A DNA stretch of 64,000 nt, taken from Caproiciproducens galactitolivorans (GTDB lineage Bacteria; Bacillota; Clostridia; Oscillospirales; Acutalibacteraceae). Location: positions 1 to 64,000 of the forward strand of contig NZ_SRMQ01000008.1 in NCBI RefSeq assembly GCF_004768785.1, in the 5' to 3' direction. Positions within the stretch are counted from its first letter, which is position 1, and each line of letters opens with the position of its first letter. The notes under the pieces were generated by a model. It was not told the DNA's origin, did no database searches, and saw nothing but the letters and a program-made list of their open reading frames with translations. The translations under genes were made by a program, and so were the position numbers. Shown piece after piece: positions 8,122-17,168 of the stretch.

Positions 8122-9294
8122 TTACATATTTTCAAAGGATCTGCGAATGAATCGGTGAATTTCCTTCTGGCTCCCCTTTACCGTACCCTGAACAAGTCCC
8201 TTGGAACCGCCTCCGCGTCCGTTCAAGGCTTTATTGAATTCTTTGATGAAAGGCCGGACGTCTTCGCTCGTGCTGCCAATCGCATATTTGTAGCCCTGTG
8301 TTTCATCGCCGGAAAATACCGCGGCTATCCCGCTGCATCGCTCGCAGAGCAGCAGGCAGAATGTCCGCAGGTCATTCGGGGTTAAGTTTTCTTCAAACAA
8401 ACAGAGATTTTTTGTACCTTCCGGAACACTTTCCGCTTGTTCTGCAAGCATCCGGTGCCGTATTTCGGCAAGCTGCTTTTTCAGCGAGGCGTTCTCTTCC
8501 AGCACGCGCTCCACCGCTTGGCCGATTTCTTCCGGCTTGGCGGACAGCAGCACGGAAACCGCGCCGACGCTCTTTTCCTTTTCGTTGTAGTCGGCGACTG
8601 CTCTGTCCCCGCACAACATGCTGACGCGCGTGCCGCCTTTATACCTCTGTGCGGACATAATCTTAATTACGCCGATTTCACCTGTTCTGACCACATGCGT
8701 ACCGCAGCAGGCGCAGGCATCATAACCGGGGACCGTTACAATGCGCACCTTCCCTGTAAGCTCTTTTTTACTGCGGTAATCCAAAACAGCCAGCTCTTCT
8801 TCCGAAGGACAATCGGTTTTTATTTCGATGTTGCGGAAAACCGCTTCGTTGGCCAGCCGTTCGACCAAAGCAAGATCGTTTTCGCCCAGTTCGCCATTAA
8901 AGTCAACGGTGATTGCTTTTGCACCCATATGGAAACCGACATTGTCAAGGTGATAAAAGCGGTGAACAAGCCCGGATACGATATGCTCGCCGGAATGCTG
9001 CTGCATCAGCGAAAAGCGGCGCGGCCAGTTGATCCCGCACCTTACCGATGACCCCACCGCAAGCGGCCTGTCAGTTTTGTGGATGATAATGCCCTTTTTT
9101 TCTTGAACATCCAATACATTAACGGTGTTGATAACACCTGTATCCGCGGGCTGCCCGCCGCCTTCCGGATAAAAAGCTGTTCGGTTCAGAACAACATGAT
9201 AAACATTTTCCTGCCTTTCACATTTAAGAACTTTTGCCGTAAATGTCCTTAAGTATGTATTTTGATAATAGAGTTTTTCTGTTTCCTGCTCCAC
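8122..9294 (-). CDS. Alanyl-tRNA editing protein, AlaX-L type
   Basis: A stand-alone relative of the AlaRS editing domain, expected to hydrolyse Ser-tRNA(Ala) or Gly-tRNA(Ala). The zinc site is H100-S-G-E-H104 together with C196 and H200 in ACCGTH. Residues 40-52 (AFYPEGGGQPADTG) are the family's substrate loop. A coiled segment (about 245-290) is followed by a DHHA1-type C-terminal domain with NGRGGGSKGLVQG, which marks the long (AlaX-L) class of about 390 residues. The start codon is GTG with a weak RBS (GGAAGAAA), so the exact start is less certain. It pairs with threonine aldolase, whose product is glycine, one of the residues mischarged on tRNA(Ala); that link is speculative. Confidence 0.85.
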   Translation of the reverse strand: MEQETEKLYYQNTYLRTFTAKVLKCERQENVYHVVLNRTAFYPEGGGQPADTGVINTVNVLDVQEKKGIIIHKTDRPLAVGSSVRCGINWPRRFSLMQQHSGEHIVSGLVHRFYHLDNVGFHMGAKAITVDFNGELGENDLALVERLANEAVFRNIEIKTDCPSEEELAVLDYRSKKELTGKVRIVTVPGYDACACCGTHVVRTGEIGVIKIMSAQRYKGGTRVSMLCGDRAVADYNEKEKSVGAVSVLLSAKPEEIGQAVERVLEENASLKKQLAEIRHRMLAEQAESVPEGTKNLCLFEENLTPNDLRTFCLLLCERCSGIAAVFSGDETQGYKYAIGSTSEDVRPFIKEFNKALNGRGGGSKGLVQGTVKGSQKEIHRFIRRSFENM

Positions 9295-9383
9295 TTTCTT
9301 CCCTGCTTTCCTAATAATTGCATTCGAGATTGTATTTTATTATGAATCTGTATAGCCAGATCATTCTGTTTCATTAATTACGC

Positions 9384-10253
9384 CTACGCCGCTTTGTTCA
9401 GGGATACGTACCGGTCACGCCAGACACACCATCCCGTAACCGCGGCGATTACGATGATCCCTCCCACAAAGGCAAACCAACCGGGCTTTTCGCCGTTAAA
9501 CAGGAATACCCAAACCGGATTCAGCAGCGGTTCAATTGCACCAATCAGCGAACAGGCAAGCGGCGGGCAATGTTTAACGGCCAATCCATATAGGATGTAA
9601 GGAATGCCCAACTGAAACACCCCAAGGGCTAAAATGCTTAAAACGGAAGCCGTCGTAACCGGCGCCGGCACAAAAAAAGCAACCGGTATTCCAATAACAG
9701 CGGTGAACAAATGTCCAAACAATATCGCGCTCATACGCGCATCGTCATCCATATGCCCGGTAAAGACATACATTCCCGCCATAAACAAACCGGCTAAAAT
9801 CGCAATACAGTTTCCAATCAAATTCCCCGTACCAAGCTTATCGAAGAAAAACAAAGATATGCCGGTCAATGTGAATGCCACCGCGATTATGTCCGCCTTA
9901 TAGAAGCGCTGACGAAAGAAAAACGCGGATAAAATCATGATAAATACTGGAGATGTAAATTGCAGAACAATCGCGTTTGCCGCCGTAGTCATTTTGTTCG
10001 CTGTTACAAACGCAAAAAATGTCCCCGCAATAAAGAGACCACTCACGATAGAATACAGGTTCACTTTTATATGCCTTCCGGTAGCCCTTAAAAAAAGAAC
10101 AACAACTACTGCCGCGATTCCGCTGCGAAATCCTGCAATTACAAAAGGATTCCACGGTACCATTTTGATAAAGATACCGGCAATACTCCATAAGGTTGCA
10201 CAGGCAGCCATTAACAAAACGGCATGTTTTTGCGGGTTCAAAGGCATCATCAT
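9384..10253 (-). CDS. DMT-family transporter (EamA domains)
   Basis: An integral membrane protein of 289 residues with about ten hydrophobic helices in two EamA repeats. The first repeat begins at ATLWSIAGIFIKMVPWNPFVIAGFRS and the second includes GIPYILYGLAVKHCPPLACSLIGAIEPLLNPVWVFLF. Proteins of this drug/metabolite transporter group usually export amino acids or metabolites. The substrate cannot be told here. AAGGGGA precedes a run of ATG codons. It has its own promoter and lies 89 bases upstream of the AlaX-like gene. Confidence 0.85.
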   Translation of the reverse strand: MMMPLNPQKHAVLLMAACATLWSIAGIFIKMVPWNPFVIAGFRSGIAAVVVVLFLRATGRHIKVNLYSIVSGLFIAGTFFAFVTANKMTTAANAIVLQFTSPVFIMILSAFFFRQRFYKADIIAVAFTLTGISLFFFDKLGTGNLIGNCIAILAGLFMAGMYVFTGHMDDDARMSAILFGHLFTAVIGIPVAFFVPAPVTTASVLSILALGVFQLGIPYILYGLAVKHCPPLACSLIGAIEPLLNPVWVFLFNGEKPGWFAFVGGIIVIAAVTGWCVWRDRYVSLNKAA

Positions 10254-10306
10254 ATTTTATTCCCCTTATTCTATTCCGATTTCGACTTTCTTTGAATATC
10301 TTTTAT

Positions 10307-10335
10307 ATAATAAGCGTTTATTTTAAAAATTGCAA
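10307..10335 (-). promoter_or_regulatory. Promoter of the EamA transporter gene
   Basis: Minus-strand TTGCAA and TATTAT are separated by exactly 17 bases, about 55 bases before the start codon. It may also serve the AlaX-like and ltaE genes downstream. Confidence 0.55.
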
Positions 10336-10444
10336 TTCTTAAAATCTTTGCATAGAGGAAGTTACCTAGTTAAATTTTTATTATTTCCTACAATTATATT
10401 GAAATAAAATCGTCTAATTTAATCTATTTTTACAACTAAGATGC

Positions 10445-10453
10445 TGTTATAAT
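10445..10453 (+). promoter_or_regulatory. Extended -10 promoter of hppA
   Basis: TGTTATAAT matches an extended -10 (TGn followed by TATAAT). No good -35 is visible upstream, which is common for this promoter type. The ATG of hppA is 36 bases downstream. Confidence 0.5.
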
Positions 10454-10488
10454 AAATATGAAGAAATTATTAACGAGGAGTGTTACAG

Positions 10489-12579
10489 ATGAAGTTTACA
10501 ATTACATTCTTTGTAGTTGCTTCAATTGCTGTTTCTGTTCTTTCTTTTTTATTCGCGGCATGGCTCTACCAGTGGGTTAAAAAGCAACCATCGTCGAACC
10601 CTCGGATTGCTGAGGTAGGGCAATTAATCCGAAACGGCGCGAATACTTTTTTAACAAAGGAATACATCGTCTTAGCGAAATTTGCCGGTGTGGCGGCGCT
10701 CCTCATTTTCCTTTTCCTCCCAACCCCTGTATGGAACGGCCATTATCTTGATAACCTTGTTATGGCTTTGTCCTACATATGCGGAACGATTTTCTCTGCA
10801 ATCGCCGGCGTGGTCGGTATACAAATCGCAACCATAGCCAATGTGAAAACAGCAGAAGCCGCGCAAAGCGGCATCAAGCCGTCTTTTATGTCCGGCTTCC
10901 GCGGAGGAGCAGTGATGGGCATGGCAGTTGTTGGGGGAACTCTCCTTGGCGTTTCCCTCGTCATGCTGTTTACAAACAATACCACCGCGCTGCTGGGTTT
11001 CAGCTTCGGCGCCAGTTCCCTCGCTTTATTTGCAAAAGCGGGTGGCGGCATCTTTACAAAAACTGCGGATATTAGTGCGGATTTGGTCGGTAAGGTGGAA
11101 CTTGGCATTCCCGAAGACGACCCGAGAAACCCCGCGGTTATTGCGGATAATGTCGGGGATAACGTTGGAGACGTAGCCGGCATGGGCGCCGATCTGTTCG
11201 ATTCAAACGTTGCTTCCATGGCCGCGGCGCTTGTAATCGCGGCATCCTTGGACAATGTTGCCGGGGGAATCACAAACACCAGCTTGGTTTTCTGTTACGC
11301 GGCCGTCGGCTTATTTGCCTCAATTATCGGAGTTGCAACCGCCAGAATGGGCAAACACGGCAACCCTACAAAAGCATTAAACAGCAGCACTTATGTAACA
11401 ACCGCAATTTTCGCCCTGTTAACAGCCGCCGCCACTTGGCTTTTCCAGTTTGAGTGGCGCATTTGGGGCGCAAGCATCGTCGGGCTTTTGGTCGGCGTTA
11501 TCATCGGCATTGCCAGCGATTACTTTACGGACGATACAAAAAAACCGGTCCATCAAGTTGCAAAGGCCTCCGAATCCGGTCCGGCATTTACGATTTTATC
11601 CGGCATATCCTATGGATTTATCAGTACGCTGCCCGCCATGATGGGAATTGCCATTTCCGCGTTGGCCGCATATAAGCTTTGCGAACCGATCGGTCCCGGA
11701 TATGCGATGTTCGGGATATCGATGTCTGCGGTCGGAATGCTCTCGATTGTGGGCATGATTATTTCCAACGATGCTTACGGCCCCATCGTGGACAACGCAC
11801 GCGGGCTTGCCGAAATGGGGAATTTGGGCGACGACGTGCTGGAAATTACGGACGCGCTGGACAGCGCCGGCAATACCGTAAAAGCGGTGACCAAGGGCTT
11901 TGCGATCGGAGCAGCGGGCCTGACCGTAATCGCACTTCTCGGCGCTTTCATCAGCGAAGTAAATGACGCTGCCGCAGCGCTTGGAGTAAAAGGATTGACC
12001 GGGTTTGACGTTATGAATCCGATTGTCTTTTTCGGGCTTCTGATCGGGGCTTCCGTCCCGGCGGTATTTTCCGCCATGCTGATGCTTGGCGTTGACCGCA
12101 ACGCGCAGAGAATGGTTTCCGAAATCCACCGCCAGTTCCGTGAAATTACCGGTTTAAAGGAAGGAAAAGAGGGCGTTGCTCCCGAATACGATAAATGCAT
12201 TGAGATTGCCACCTTCGGCGCATTAAAAGAATTGATTCCCGCAGGACTTGTTACGATTATCCTGACGATCATCGTCGGCTTTATCGGTGGCGTACAGGCC
12301 ATTGGCGGTTTCCTGTGCGGCAATATTATCAGCGGCCTGCTCCTTGCCCTGTTTATGAGCAACGCCGGCGGCCTTTGGGATAATTCCAAAAAATACATTG
12401 AGTCCGGAAACAACGGCGGCAAAGGTTCCGACGCACATAAGTCTGCGGTTGTCGGCGATACCGTCGGGGATCCGTTTAAAGACACCGCCGGACCGTCGAT
12501 TAACACGCAGATTACGGTGGTTTCCCTTGTATCTTCGCTGATGTCCACCCTGTTCCTGACTTTATCCTTCATCCGATAA
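10489..12579 (+). CDS. hppA: Membrane-bound proton-pumping pyrophosphatase
   Basis: This integral membrane pump couples PPi hydrolysis to ion transport. The 696 residues form about 16 helices. The PPi-binding loops are visible: DISADLVGKVELGIPEDD, then NVGDNVGDVAGMGADLFDS, and near the C-terminus KSAVVGDTVGDPFKDTAGP. The K+-dependence determinant reads GNTVKAVTKG with lysine at residue 465, where K+-dependent enzymes have alanine. By family rules this predicts a K+-independent, H+-pumping enzyme and argues against a Na+-pump. GAGGAG lies eight bases before the ATG at 10489; the earlier in-frame GTG lacks an RBS. It would recover energy from PPi made by biosynthesis. Confidence 0.93.
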   Translation: MKFTITFFVVASIAVSVLSFLFAAWLYQWVKKQPSSNPRIAEVGQLIRNGANTFLTKEYIVLAKFAGVAALLIFLFLPTPVWNGHYLDNLVMALSYICGTIFSAIAGVVGIQIATIANVKTAEAAQSGIKPSFMSGFRGGAVMGMAVVGGTLLGVSLVMLFTNNTTALLGFSFGASSLALFAKAGGGIFTKTADISADLVGKVELGIPEDDPRNPAVIADNVGDNVGDVAGMGADLFDSNVASMAAALVIAASLDNVAGGITNTSLVFCYAAVGLFASIIGVATARMGKHGNPTKALNSSTYVTTAIFALLTAAATWLFQFEWRIWGASIVGLLVGVIIGIASDYFTDDTKKPVHQVAKASESGPAFTILSGISYGFISTLPAMMGIAISALAAYKLCEPIGPGYAMFGISMSAVGMLSIVGMIISNDAYGPIVDNARGLAEMGNLGDDVLEITDALDSAGNTVKAVTKGFAIGAAGLTVIALLGAFISEVNDAAAALGVKGLTGFDVMNPIVFFGLLIGASVPAVFSAMLMLGVDRNAQRMVSEIHRQFREITGLKEGKEGVAPEYDKCIEIATFGALKELIPAGLVTIILTIIVGFIGGVQAIGGFLCGNIISGLLLALFMSNAGGLWDNSKKYIESGNNGGKGSDAHKSAVVGDTVGDPFKDTAGPSINTQITVVSLVSSLMSTLFLTLSFIR

Positions 12580-12597
12580 CATGATTTACATCTATCA

Positions 12598-12644
12598 TAA
12601 AGCAAAGGGGCTTCCGCAACAACGGAAGCCTCTTTGCTTTTATA
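12598..12644 (+). terminator. Terminator of hppA
   Basis: AAAGCAAAGGGGCTTCCG and CGGAAGCCTCTTTGCTTT form an 18-bp stem with a 6-base loop, followed by TAT. It sits between the convergent hppA and pflA. The complementary strand begins with an A/T flank as well, so it may stop both transcripts. Confidence 0.85.
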
Positions 12645-12683
12645 AATATCAATTAATGGTGTCCAGTTTTAACAAAATTCAGT

Positions 12684-13433
12684 TTACAATGCTTTCTTTT
12701 CGAAATGAAAGTACCCAGCCATTTTCGGAAATCGGTTTTCGATCATTTGATAAAGTTCCCGAATCCTTGCGTCGGTACATTCGTCGTAATCGCTGAACGG
12801 GAACGGAAGGCCCATCGCCTCATATTTGCTCCTGCACAGCTTGCGAAACGGCAGAAGCTCCAGCCGCTCCAAATTGGAAAATCCGGAAGCCAGTTCCGCG
12901 ATTTTCAGAATGTGGTCCCTGCCATCCGTCAAATTCGGAACAACAACATGCCGAATCCACAGCGGCACCCGCAGTTTTTCCGTTTGCTTTAGAAACCGCA
13001 GGACCGTATCCATGTTTCCCCGGCAATAACGCAGGTAATCCTCTGCAACGGAAAACTTCAGGTCACAAAGAACCAAATCGGTTTGAAGCAGTACCGAGCG
13101 AGCACCCTCCGGGTCACCGATGCCGGTGGTGTCCAGCGCCGTATGGATTCCTTCGTTATGGAGCCGGCGAAACAACTCAGAAACGAACTCCCACTGCAGC
13201 AGCGGTTCTCCGCCCGAAACGGTAACCCCGCCGTTTTCCCAAAAATAGGGTTTGTAGCGCAGAATTTTCTCCAGGACTTCGTCTACTGTGTATTCCGTCC
13301 CGTCGAAATTCCAGGTGTCCGGGTTGTGGCAATACGCGCAGCGAAGCGTGCACCCCTGCAGAAACACGACATAACGCACGCCGGGGCCGTCCACCGCCCC
13401 CAGGCTTTGAAAGGAATGGATCCTGCCCTTCAT
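12684..13433 (-). CDS. pflA: Pyruvate formate-lyase activating enzyme
   Basis: A radical-SAM enzyme that puts the glycyl radical on PflB. The [4Fe-4S] cysteines C28, C32 and C35 lie in GCTLRCAYCHNPDTW (CxxxCxxC), with GGVTVSGGEPLLQ as the SAM-binding GGE segment. The 249-residue length is typical. The ATG at 13433 overlaps the pflB stop by one base (TGATG), so translation is probably coupled. A GTG one codon earlier is possible but less likely. Confidence 0.95.
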   Translation of the reverse strand: MKGRIHSFQSLGAVDGPGVRYVVFLQGCTLRCAYCHNPDTWNFDGTEYTVDEVLEKILRYKPYFWENGGVTVSGGEPLLQWEFVSELFRRLHNEGIHTALDTTGIGDPEGARSVLLQTDLVLCDLKFSVAEDYLRYCRGNMDTVLRFLKQTEKLRVPLWIRHVVVPNLTDGRDHILKIAELASGFSNLERLELLPFRKLCRSKYEAMGLPFPFSDYDECTDARIRELYQMIENRFPKMAGYFHFEKKAL

Positions 13434-15664
13434 CACATCGCCTCGTGGAAGGTGCGGGAAATCACTTCCCTCTGCTGTTCCTTGGACAGCTTGTGAAAAT
13501 TCACAGCATACCCGGATACGCGGATCGTCAGGTTTGGGTAGCGTTCCGGGTGCTCATAGGCTTCCATCAGCGTTTCGCGGTTCAGCACGTTCACATTGAT
13601 GTGGTGCGCATTTTGCAGAAAATAGCCGTTCAGAATAGACACCAGATTCCTATGGCGATCCTCCTCGGTGTACCCTAATGCCTGCGGCACAATGGAAAAG
13701 GTGTTGGATATGCCATCCTTGCAGGTATCATAGGACAGCTTGGCAACCGAGTTCAGCGACGCGAGCGCGCCGTTCTTCTCGCGGTTGTGCATGGGATTTG
13801 CGCCGGGGGCAAAGGGCTCGCCGGATTTTCTTCCGTCCGGGGTTGCCCCGGTCTTTTTGCCGTAAACAACATTGGACGTTATCGTCAGGATGGAAAGCGT
13901 ATGCTCCGCGTTGCGGTAGGTCGGATTTTTTTTCAAGGCTTCAAAGAACAGTTTCACCTGTTCCTGCGCGATCAAATCCACGCGGTCGTCATCGTTGCCG
14001 TAGGCCGGGTATTCGCCAATGGTTTCAAAGTCCTTAATTAGCCCGCTTTCATCGCGGATACATTTTACTTTCGCATATTTAATCGCAGAAAGCGAATCGG
14101 TCAAAACCGAAAGCCCGGCAATGCCGAACGCCATGAAACGGTGCACATTGGTGTCGTGCAGCGCCATCTGCGTTTTTTCGTAGGCGTATTTGTCATGCAT
14201 GTAATGGATGATGTTCATGGCGCTCACATAGGTTTTCGCCAGCCAGTCGCGGTAAAAGGCCATGCTCTCCATGACTTTGTCATAATTGAGGATATCGTCC
14301 TCATAAGGCGTTCGCTTTGGGGCAATCTGCTGCCCGCTTTTTTCATCGCGGCCGCCATTTAAGCTCATCAGCAGAAGCTTCGCAAGGTTTGCCCTTGCCC
14401 CGAAGAACTGCATATCCTTCCCCAAGCGCATGGCCGAAACGCAGCAGGCAATCCCATAATCGTCGCCGAATTTCGGACGCATGACGTCGTCGTTTTCAAA
14501 CTGGATGGCATTTGTGTCGCAGGATACCTTCGCAGCATAGCGCTTGAAGTTTTCCGGCAGCTTGTTGGACCACAGGATGGTAAGGTTCGGTTCGGCTGAG
14601 GGGCCTAAATTGTATAGCGTATGGAGCATGCGGAAAGAGCTTTTCGTCACCAGGGTTCTGCCGTCCTCGCCCATGCCTCCGACCGACTCGGTAATCCACA
14701 TCGGGTCGCCCGCAAACAGTTCGTTGTACTCCGGCGTGCGCAGGTGCCGCGCCATACGCAGCTTCATAACAAAATCGTCGAAAATTTCCTGTACCTGCTG
14801 CTCCGTAAGAACACCGTTTTTCAGATCGCGCTCAAAATAAATATCCAGGAACGTGCTGACCCGCCCTAAGCTCATGGCAGCGCCGTTCTGCTCCTTGATT
14901 GCCCCCAGATACCCGAAGTACAGCCATTGCACCGCCTCTTTTCCGTTTTCCGCGGGCCTGGCGATGTCGAAGCCGTACATGGCAGCCATCTCTTTAAGAT
15001 AACCTAAAAACGTGATCTGTTGGTACAATTCTTCCAGCTGCCGGATGTGGTCAGCATCGAGAATCTGCGCACCAATTTCTGCTTTGTCTTTTTTCTTTTC
15101 CTCAATCAGCCGGTCAATTCCGTAAAGCGCAACTCTCCGGTAGTCGCCGATAATGCGCCCCCTTCCGTAGGCGTCCGGCAGGCCGGTAATAATGCCACAG
15201 TGGCGCGCCGCGCGGATTTCATCCGTGTAGGCGCGGAAAACACCGTCGTTATGAGTGGTGCGGTACTGAAATTCCTTCTCCACTTCCTTTGAAAGCTCGT
15301 ACCCGTATGCCTTGCACGCCTCGCGCGTCATTCTCAGCCCGCCGAAGGGATTGACTCCCCGCCTTAACGGTTTGTCTGTCTGGAGCCCTACGATAATCTC
15401 CTGTTCCCGATCCAGATAGCCGGGGCGGTAACTCTTCAGCGAACTGACGGTTCGGGTGTCAACATCCAGCACCCCGCCGGATTTCCGCTCAAGCTCCAAC
15501 AGATGGTTCAGCTTTTCCATCAGCGATTTTGTCCGTTCCGTCGCCGGAGTAAGGAATTCGTCACCACCCTCGTACGGCGTGTAATTTGCCTGGATAAAAT
15601 TCCGGACATTAATTTCCGTTTTCCAGCGTTCTCCGTTAAAATTTTTCCATGCCTGTTCGTTCAT
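13433..15664 (-). CDS. pflB: Formate C-acetyltransferase (pyruvate formate-lyase)
   Basis: PFL splits pyruvate with CoA into acetyl-CoA and formate by a glycyl-radical mechanism and is destroyed by oxygen. The catalytic cysteine pair is in [16 protein letters not shown]. The radical glycine is G718 in [11 protein letters not shown], 25 residues from the C-terminus. The protein is 743 residues from the ATG at 15664, which has AAGGAGAG at proper spacing. A longer frame to 15754 would run through the leader terminator and is rejected. The acetyl-CoA feeds the thl operon and the formate supplies one-carbon units for purine synthesis, consistent with the ZTP riboswitch in front. Confidence 0.96.
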   Translation of the reverse strand: MNEQAWKNFNGERWKTEINVRNFIQANYTPYEGGDEFLTPATERTKSLMEKLNHLLELERKSGGVLDVDTRTVSSLKSYRPGYLDREQEIIVGLQTDKPLRRGVNPFGGLRMTREACKAYGYELSKEVEKEFQYRTTHNDGVFRAYTDEIRAARHCGIITGLPDAYGRGRIIGDYRRVALYGIDRLIEEKKKDKAEIGAQILDADHIRQLEELYQQITFLGYLKEMAAMYGFDIARPAENGKEAVQWLYFGYLGAIKEQNGAAMSLGRVSTFLDIYFERDLKNGVLTEQQVQEIFDDFVMKLRMARHLRTPEYNELFAGDPMWITESVGGMGEDGRTLVTKSSFRMLHTLYNLGPSAEPNLTILWSNKLPENFKRYAAKVSCDTNAIQFENDDVMRPKFGDDYGIACCVSAMRLGKDMQFFGARANLAKLLLMSLNGGRDEKSGQQIAPKRTPYEDDILNYDKVMESMAFYRDWLAKTYVSAMNIIHYMHDKYAYEKTQMALHDTNVHRFMAFGIAGLSVLTDSLSAIKYAKVKCIRDESGLIKDFETIGEYPAYGNDDDRVDLIAQEQVKLFFEALKKNPTYRNAEHTLSILTITSNVVYGKKTGATPDGRKSGEPFAPGANPMHNREKNGALASLNSVAKLSYDTCKDGISNTFSIVPQALGYTEEDRHRNLVSILNGYFLQNAHHINVNVLNRETLMEAYEHPERYPNLTIRVSGYAVNFHKLSKEQQREVISRTFHEAM

Positions 15665-15720
15665 AAACTCTCCTTCTGCTTTCAAGGCATCTGGTTTTTC
15701 CCCGTCCGCTCTGAAAAAAG

Positions 15721-15764
15721 AAATAAAAAAAGGGCGGCACTTGGTCAAAACCAAAATGCTGCCC
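15721..15764 (-). terminator. Intrinsic terminator of the pflB leader (ZTP expression platform)
   Basis: On the minus strand GGGCAGCATTTTGGT and ACCAAGTGCCGCCC form a stem around a TTTTG loop, followed by TTTTTTTATTT. The 5' arm reuses the GGGC that ends the aptamer, so ligand binding and terminator formation should exclude each other. It ends about 60 bases before the pflB ATG. Confidence 0.85.
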
Positions 15765-15836
15765 AGACGGTCGGCTTAATTCAAGGCTTTTTTCCCCTGT
15801 GGTTTTATCCACATAATCCGTCAGTAATAAAAGCCC
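15761..15836 (-). ncRNA. ZTP riboswitch (pfl motif)
   Basis: Read on the minus strand, GGGCTTTT pairs with AAAAGCC as P1, GTGG and CCAC enclose the P2 loop, and the conserved ACAGGGGA follows. After a linker of about 10 bases comes CCGACCGTCTGGGC, matching the conserved 3' half (CCGCCTGGGC) with one change. This is the pfl motif, a known riboswitch for ZTP/ZMP, which accumulate when 10-formyl-tetrahydrofolate is short. Ligand binding should free the 3' arm from the terminator and turn pflBA on, raising formate supply. Confidence 0.9.
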
Positions 15837-15852
15837 GTTCGATTGTGTTTTT

Positions 15853-15882
15853 ATTATAAGGTATCCGCACAGGATTTGTCAA
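15853..15882 (-). promoter_or_regulatory. Consensus promoter of pflBA
   Basis: Minus-strand TTGACA and TATAAT are both perfect and 18 bases apart. Transcription should start near 15846, some 10 bases before the ZTP aptamer. Such a strong promoter suggests that control lies mainly in the riboswitch. Confidence 0.88.
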
Positions 15883-16065
15883 CCGGCAGCAGCTTTCATT
15901 TTTTTACATCCTTCCCCCTATTTCTTCCCGGTTATTGTACAGATTTGCCTAGAAAAGCCTCGCAAAAACTACAACATGGATCTGAAAAGAGAACAGAAAG
16001 TATGAATTGGACGCAACAAGATATAATAATCATATATTTTAATCATGGAGGATAATGGATTTCAT

Positions 16066-17046
16066 ATGAAAGTGAAAACAGCATGCACAAAAATAGTATC
16101 CATATCTCTCGTCTTTACCCTGCTTACTGCATGTGGTTCACAGCAGTCTTCTGAATCAGGAGCCACACAGACAGAATCGTCTTCCCAAGCAGATCAAGGC
16201 TCGGAAAAAGCCCTCCCTGATTTAATCGGCCTGGAAAATAATATTGAAATGATTATAAAAACGCTGAACGGTCCGGCTGTTCTGGTCAAACAGGGAATGC
16301 AGCAAAATGACCAAAGCACGCAGTCAGGACAGAATAATGCAAGCTCGCAGGAAAACCAGAGCAGCCAGGAAAGCCAAGGTCAACAAGAGGGACAGTACAC
16401 GCAGGCAAACCAAAGCTCACAGCAAAGCCAAGGTGGGCAGCAAAGCCAGCCGCAGACCTCCAGCCAGCCAGACCCAATGACCACGGTTTCCCAAACCGTA
16501 GATATGATGCACTATCAATGGAACAATTTAATGGCTGCGGCTGTAAAAAAAGGCGCCAAACAAGAGTTGATTAATAATTTCAGCACGGCACTGAATAATT
16601 TGTCCAACACCGTAAGCAGCAAAAATAAGATGAATATCATGCTGGCCGCAAACAAGGTTTATGCCAATATACCGGATTTATATTCTCTCTTTCAACCAAA
16701 ACCTTCGCCGGAAATTAAACGGGTGCGCTATTATTCGAGAAGTGCCATTCTGAACTCGTTAGCTTCTAACTGGAAACAGGCGGACTCAGATATCAGCAAC
16801 CTGAAATCCGTCTGGGAGCTGTATAAAAACAGCTTGGGCAAAGAGCAGCAGGATATGGCAAATAAACTTGATCTATCAATCATAGAACTGGAAAAGGTTG
16901 TAAAAGGGAAAAATCTGAAATTAGTCGATATAAAAGGAAAAGTCATGTTGTCAAACACAGAAGCTTTGGAAAAGGCAGCCGAAAGCGGGTCCAAAGGGCA
17001 ATCCGTCGGAGAGCAATCCGGACAGGAACAATCCGGCAGGCAGTAA
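16066..17046 (+). CDS. Gln/Ser-rich secreted lipoprotein of unknown function
   Basis: The N-terminus MKVKTACTKIVSISLVF followed by TLLTACGS is a lipoprotein signal with the lipobox LTAC, so the mature protein should start at that cysteine and be anchored outside. Residues of about 80-150 are a low-complexity tract of Gln, Ser, Gly and Asn (units such as SSQENQ, SSQESQGQQ). A mostly helical domain of about 180 residues follows (DMMHYQWNNLMAAAVKKG to NTEALEKAAESGSKGQ), and the tail is Gln/Gly-rich again. I do not recognise the family. An in-frame ATG at 16045 lies on the Shine-Dalgarno itself, so 16066 is chosen. TATAAT lies at 16022-16027. Confidence 0.75.
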   Translation: MKVKTACTKIVSISLVFTLLTACGSQQSSESGATQTESSSQADQGSEKALPDLIGLENNIEMIIKTLNGPAVLVKQGMQQNDQSTQSGQNNASSQENQSSQESQGQQEGQYTQANQSSQQSQGGQQSQPQTSSQPDPMTTVSQTVDMMHYQWNNLMAAAVKKGAKQELINNFSTALNNLSNTVSSKNKMNIMLAANKVYANIPDLYSLFQPKPSPEIKRVRYYSRSAILNSLASNWKQADSDISNLKSVWELYKNSLGKEQQDMANKLDLSIIELEKVVKGKNLKLVDIKGKVMLSNTEALEKAAESGSKGQSVGEQSGQEQSGRQ

Positions 17047-17080
17047 GCTGTACTGCATAGACAAAATGAGCATTTCGTTA

Positions 17081-17114
17081 ATTGAAAACCCGTGCTATGC
17101 GTGGGGTTTTCAAT
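17081..17114 (+). terminator. Hairpin after the lipoprotein gene
   Basis: ATTGAAAACCC and GGGGTTTTCAAT form a stem about 35 bases after the stop. No T run follows directly, so termination may need the second hairpin at 17123-17161. Confidence 0.5.
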
Positions 17115-17122
17115 TGACAAGA

Positions 17123-17161
17123 AAAGCCACAAATCCGTATGATTGCTGGATTTGTGGCTTT
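17123..17161. terminator. Bidirectional terminator between the lipoprotein gene and guaA
   Basis: AAAGCCACAAATCC and GGATTTGTGGCTTT form a perfect 14-bp stem with an 11-base loop. On the minus strand TTTTCTTG follows, eight bases after the guaA stop. On the plus strand a T-rich stretch follows. Confidence 0.75.
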
Positions 17162-17168
17162 GTGTTGT

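Noticed and set aside
15665-15754. N-terminal extension of pflB
   Set aside because: The extra 30 codons run through the terminator and lack an RBS; the protein without them has the normal PFL length.
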